Below are positions 62,330 to 64,000 of a stretch of DNA of 64,000 nt, in pieces. Position 1 is the stretch's first letter; the number at the start of each line of letters is the position of its first letter. The translations under genes and the position numbers were made by a program. The stretch is from Cryobacterium sp. PH31-O1 (GTDB taxonomy: Bacteria; Actinomycetota; Actinomycetes; Actinomycetales; Microbacteriaceae), in contig NZ_JASITB010000005.1 in the NCBI RefSeq assembly GCF_030063455.1, positions 265,592 through 329,591 of the forward strand, given 5' to 3'. Below the pieces are notes generated by a model. The model did not search any database and had not been told where the DNA came from. It saw nothing but the letters and a program-made list of their open reading frames with translations.

Positions 62330-62539
62330 TCACGAAGCCAGATGGAACTCCACCCACAACGGATAATGGTCTGAAATGCGCCAGGACACCTCAGTACGCG
62401 TCAGGTGGCCCAGCACGTGCGGTAGAAAGTCGAAGGAACCGGCCCGGAGGGCGTAGGTCAGGGAAGTCAGCGAAGATTTACCGTTGGGGTCGGAGAACCA
62501 AGCGATCTGGTCATAGAAGTCAGTCAAGGGAAATCGCAA
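62330..62539 (-). pseudogene. C-terminal remnant of an endonuclease/exonuclease/phosphatase-family protein
   Basis: About 69 residues reading PLTDFYDQIAWFSDPNGKSS through VSWRISDHYPLWVEF. The SDHYPLWVEF end is the typical last strand of this family with the catalytic SDH motif. The rest of the gene (several hundred residues expected) is missing, and the upstream DNA belongs to the DUF808 gene's leader. Confidence 0.65.
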
Positions 62540-62643
62540 CCTGCTTGCTCTGCTGCCTCGCCTCCTCCCAACGTGCCCGCGGTACTCTGGACACCACTGT
62601 CGTCCCCCGTCCCGAGGGTGACGAAAAACACGAGGAGAACCAG

Positions 62644-63537
62644 ATGTCGGTCGGCCTGCTTGCCGTCGTCGATGACATACTCACTGCGGCCCTCAAGGCG
62701 AGTGCAAAAACGGCTGGTGTCGTCATCGACGACGCTGCTGTCACCCCGCAGTATGTTCAGGGGTTGTCGCCGGCGCGCGAGCTGCACGTCGTCTGGCGCA
62801 TTGCGCTCGGCAGCCTGTTCAACAAGTTCGTCATCATCATCCCGCTCGCACTGCTCCTCTCCGCATTCGCGCCCTGGGTGTTGCCATGGCTGCTCATTCT
62901 CGGCGGTACCTACCTGTGCTTCGAAGGCGCGGAGAAAGTGACCGAATGGTTCGGGGTGCATCACAGCACCAATGAGACCGAATCGCGGGATGAAGGCAAG
63001 CTCATCTTCGGCGCTATTCGTACCGACCTCATTCTCAGCACCGAGATCATGCTGATCGCCTTGGCTAGTCTCGACACCGATTTTGGCATCTGGATGACCC
63101 TCGGCGCCCTGGTAGTCATCGGCCTCGGAATGACGGCTCTCGTCTACGGCGCCGTCGCACTGCTCGTCAAAATCGACGACATCGGACTTTCACTGATGAA
63201 GAACCCAGCTCGACAAGTGCGACGCGCCGGCGCGCGCATCGTGGTCGCCATGCCCGCCGTGTTCCGTGTGATCGGCATCATCGGCACGGTCGCCATGTTG
63301 TGGGTCGGCGGGCATCTGGTGATTGTAAACCTGGCCGAGACTTTCTGGCACGGCCCCTACGACGTGCTGCACGCCGCAACACGCGCTATCGAATCGGCGG
63401 GTCCGGCCGTCATCTGGTTAACCGACACCACAATCTCACTGCTGTTCGGCCTGATTCTCGGCCTGATCATCGTCGGCATCGTCTTTGCAATGTCGGGGCT
63501 CTTCAGGCGCAACAAGCCAGGCGTCGTCGCGGCCTGA
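62644..63537 (+). CDS. DUF808 membrane protein (YedI-like)
   Basis: 297 residues. The N-terminus SVGLLAVVDDILTAALKASA and KTAGVVIDDAAVTPQYVQGL are hallmarks of DUF808, followed by six or more spans. The role is unknown, perhaps transport. GAGGAG five bases before ATG 62644 fixes the start; the open frame extends 99 bases upstream. Followed by the GGGCCC-rich palindromes. Single gene. Confidence 0.88.
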   Translation: MSVGLLAVVDDILTAALKASAKTAGVVIDDAAVTPQYVQGLSPARELHVVWRIALGSLFNKFVIIIPLALLLSAFAPWVLPWLLILGGTYLCFEGAEKVTEWFGVHHSTNETESRDEGKLIFGAIRTDLILSTEIMLIALASLDTDFGIWMTLGALVVIGLGMTALVYGAVALLVKIDDIGLSLMKNPARQVRRAGARIVVAMPAVFRVIGIIGTVAMLWVGGHLVIVNLAETFWHGPYDVLHAATRAIESAGPAVIWLTDTTISLLFGLILGLIIVGIVFAMSGLFRRNKPGVVAA

Positions 63538-63918
63538 GCGCCGGCTCGTACGAGTCAGGTTGAGGCGTAGCCCCCCGACCCAACCGCGGGAGCGCAGTTC
63601 TGGGGGACGGGGCCCGGGCCCCGTCCCTGGGCCCAGGTTAGAAACTGGGCCCACGGTCACAACATGGGCCCGGCCGGCGGATCGCAGCATTGGCCCAAAG
63701 GCGCGGCATGAACCTGCAGGCCAATTTGAGGATGCGGATTCGTTTATGACTTCGATTTGGGCCACGCAAGGCGCTGAATAGTCCCGACGGAACGGCGCCC
63801 CACGGCCCGACACACAGCGAAATTAGCTCGAACTCGTGGTTCCGATACTTTCCCAGGCCACTTTTGCTCCTGCGGTTTTCTTGAGATTCTCTCGCTTTTA
63901 TGTTCGATTTGCGGTAAA
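63538..63918. repeat. GGGCCC-rich palindromic region downstream of DUF808
   Basis: A perfect 24-bp palindrome occupies 63604-63627 (arms GGGACGGGGCCC/GGGCCCCGTCCC); it overlaps a 12-bp one, CCTGGGCCCAGG (63626-63637). Further TGGGCCCA-like copies are at about 63645, 63665 and 63691. The first hairpin may terminate DUF808, but there is no T-run. No gene in the 380-bp stretch. Confidence 0.6.
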
Positions 63919-64000
63919 ATGGATCTGAAGGAGGCACTGACGCCCATGTTCATGGAAAACTCCGGCACCACCGCCTCGAATCCCGCCATTGTCGCGGTGG
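63919..64000 (+). CDS. Start of a gene running off the window
   Basis: 27 codons from ATG 63919; alternative in-frame ATGs are at 63946 and 63952. AAGGAGG at 63928-63934 lies 11 bases before ATG 63946, which favours that start. Too little sequence (MENSGTTASNPAIVAV) to name a family. Partial. Confidence 0.4.
   Translation, partial: MDLKEALTPMFMENSGTTASNPAIVAV

Overview
The window looks like chromosome of a high-GC actinobacterium, most likely a Microbacteriaceae member (Cryobacterium/Salinibacterium-like). This rests on the histidine-phosphatase / DUF3090 / SCO1664 operon (28.9-31.0 kb), which is an actinobacterial signature, on the CHRD-type secreted protein and on the tRNA-Pro(GGG) sequence. 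The assignment comes from reading the sequence, not from a search.

Layout. 0-2.9 kb: 5' part of an APC permease, an EamA exporter divergent from a CGNR zinc-finger regulator, and a nucleoside deaminase. 2.9-24.7 kb: a catabolic island with a minus-strand operon pxpA-BCCP-biotin carboxylase-pxpB-pxpC, a PucR activator, an NCS1 permease, hyuB/hyuA, a second PucR activator, a cupin, a four-gene polyamine-type ABC importer, two flavin amine oxidases and a two-domain Lrp regulator. Amines could be imported and oxidised, and the lactams or cyclic amides they give could be opened by two ATP-dependent systems. The core TGTGCA recurs in four of the island's intergenic regions.

24.7-25.4 kb holds gene remnants. 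25.5-36.6 kb has an aromatic-ring hydroxylase behind a strong palindrome, arfB, a CHRD protein, the actinobacterial phosphatase operon, a MazG / GIY-YIG-DUF2075 helicase pair (possible defence), a NYN-LOTUS protein, a MOSC protein and tRNA-Pro. 36.8-39.6 kb looks accessory: MarR, a wrecked EamA transporter and a ParA-like ATPase. 39.6-46.9 kb is a tightly overlapping seven-gene catabolic operon (isomerase, SDR, nitrate/sulfonate-type ABC importer, sugar dehydrogenase, FAD oxidoreductase) divergent from its LysR regulator.

47.8-53.2 kb has a BCCT osmolyte transporter, an IS256 remnant, two cupins, a hypothetical protein, an ArsR pseudogene and a DUF2809 protein. 53.5-62.1 kb is a metal locus: a two-component system, a decayed copC/copD fusion and an 1870-residue multicopper oxidase with unusual GxGY repeats. 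The end carries an endonuclease remnant, a DUF808 protein, a GGGCCC-rich palindromic region and the start of another gene.

At least eight genes in the window are visibly broken, several by large internal deletions, which points to active gene loss. No CRISPR array, rRNA or intact insertion sequence was seen.
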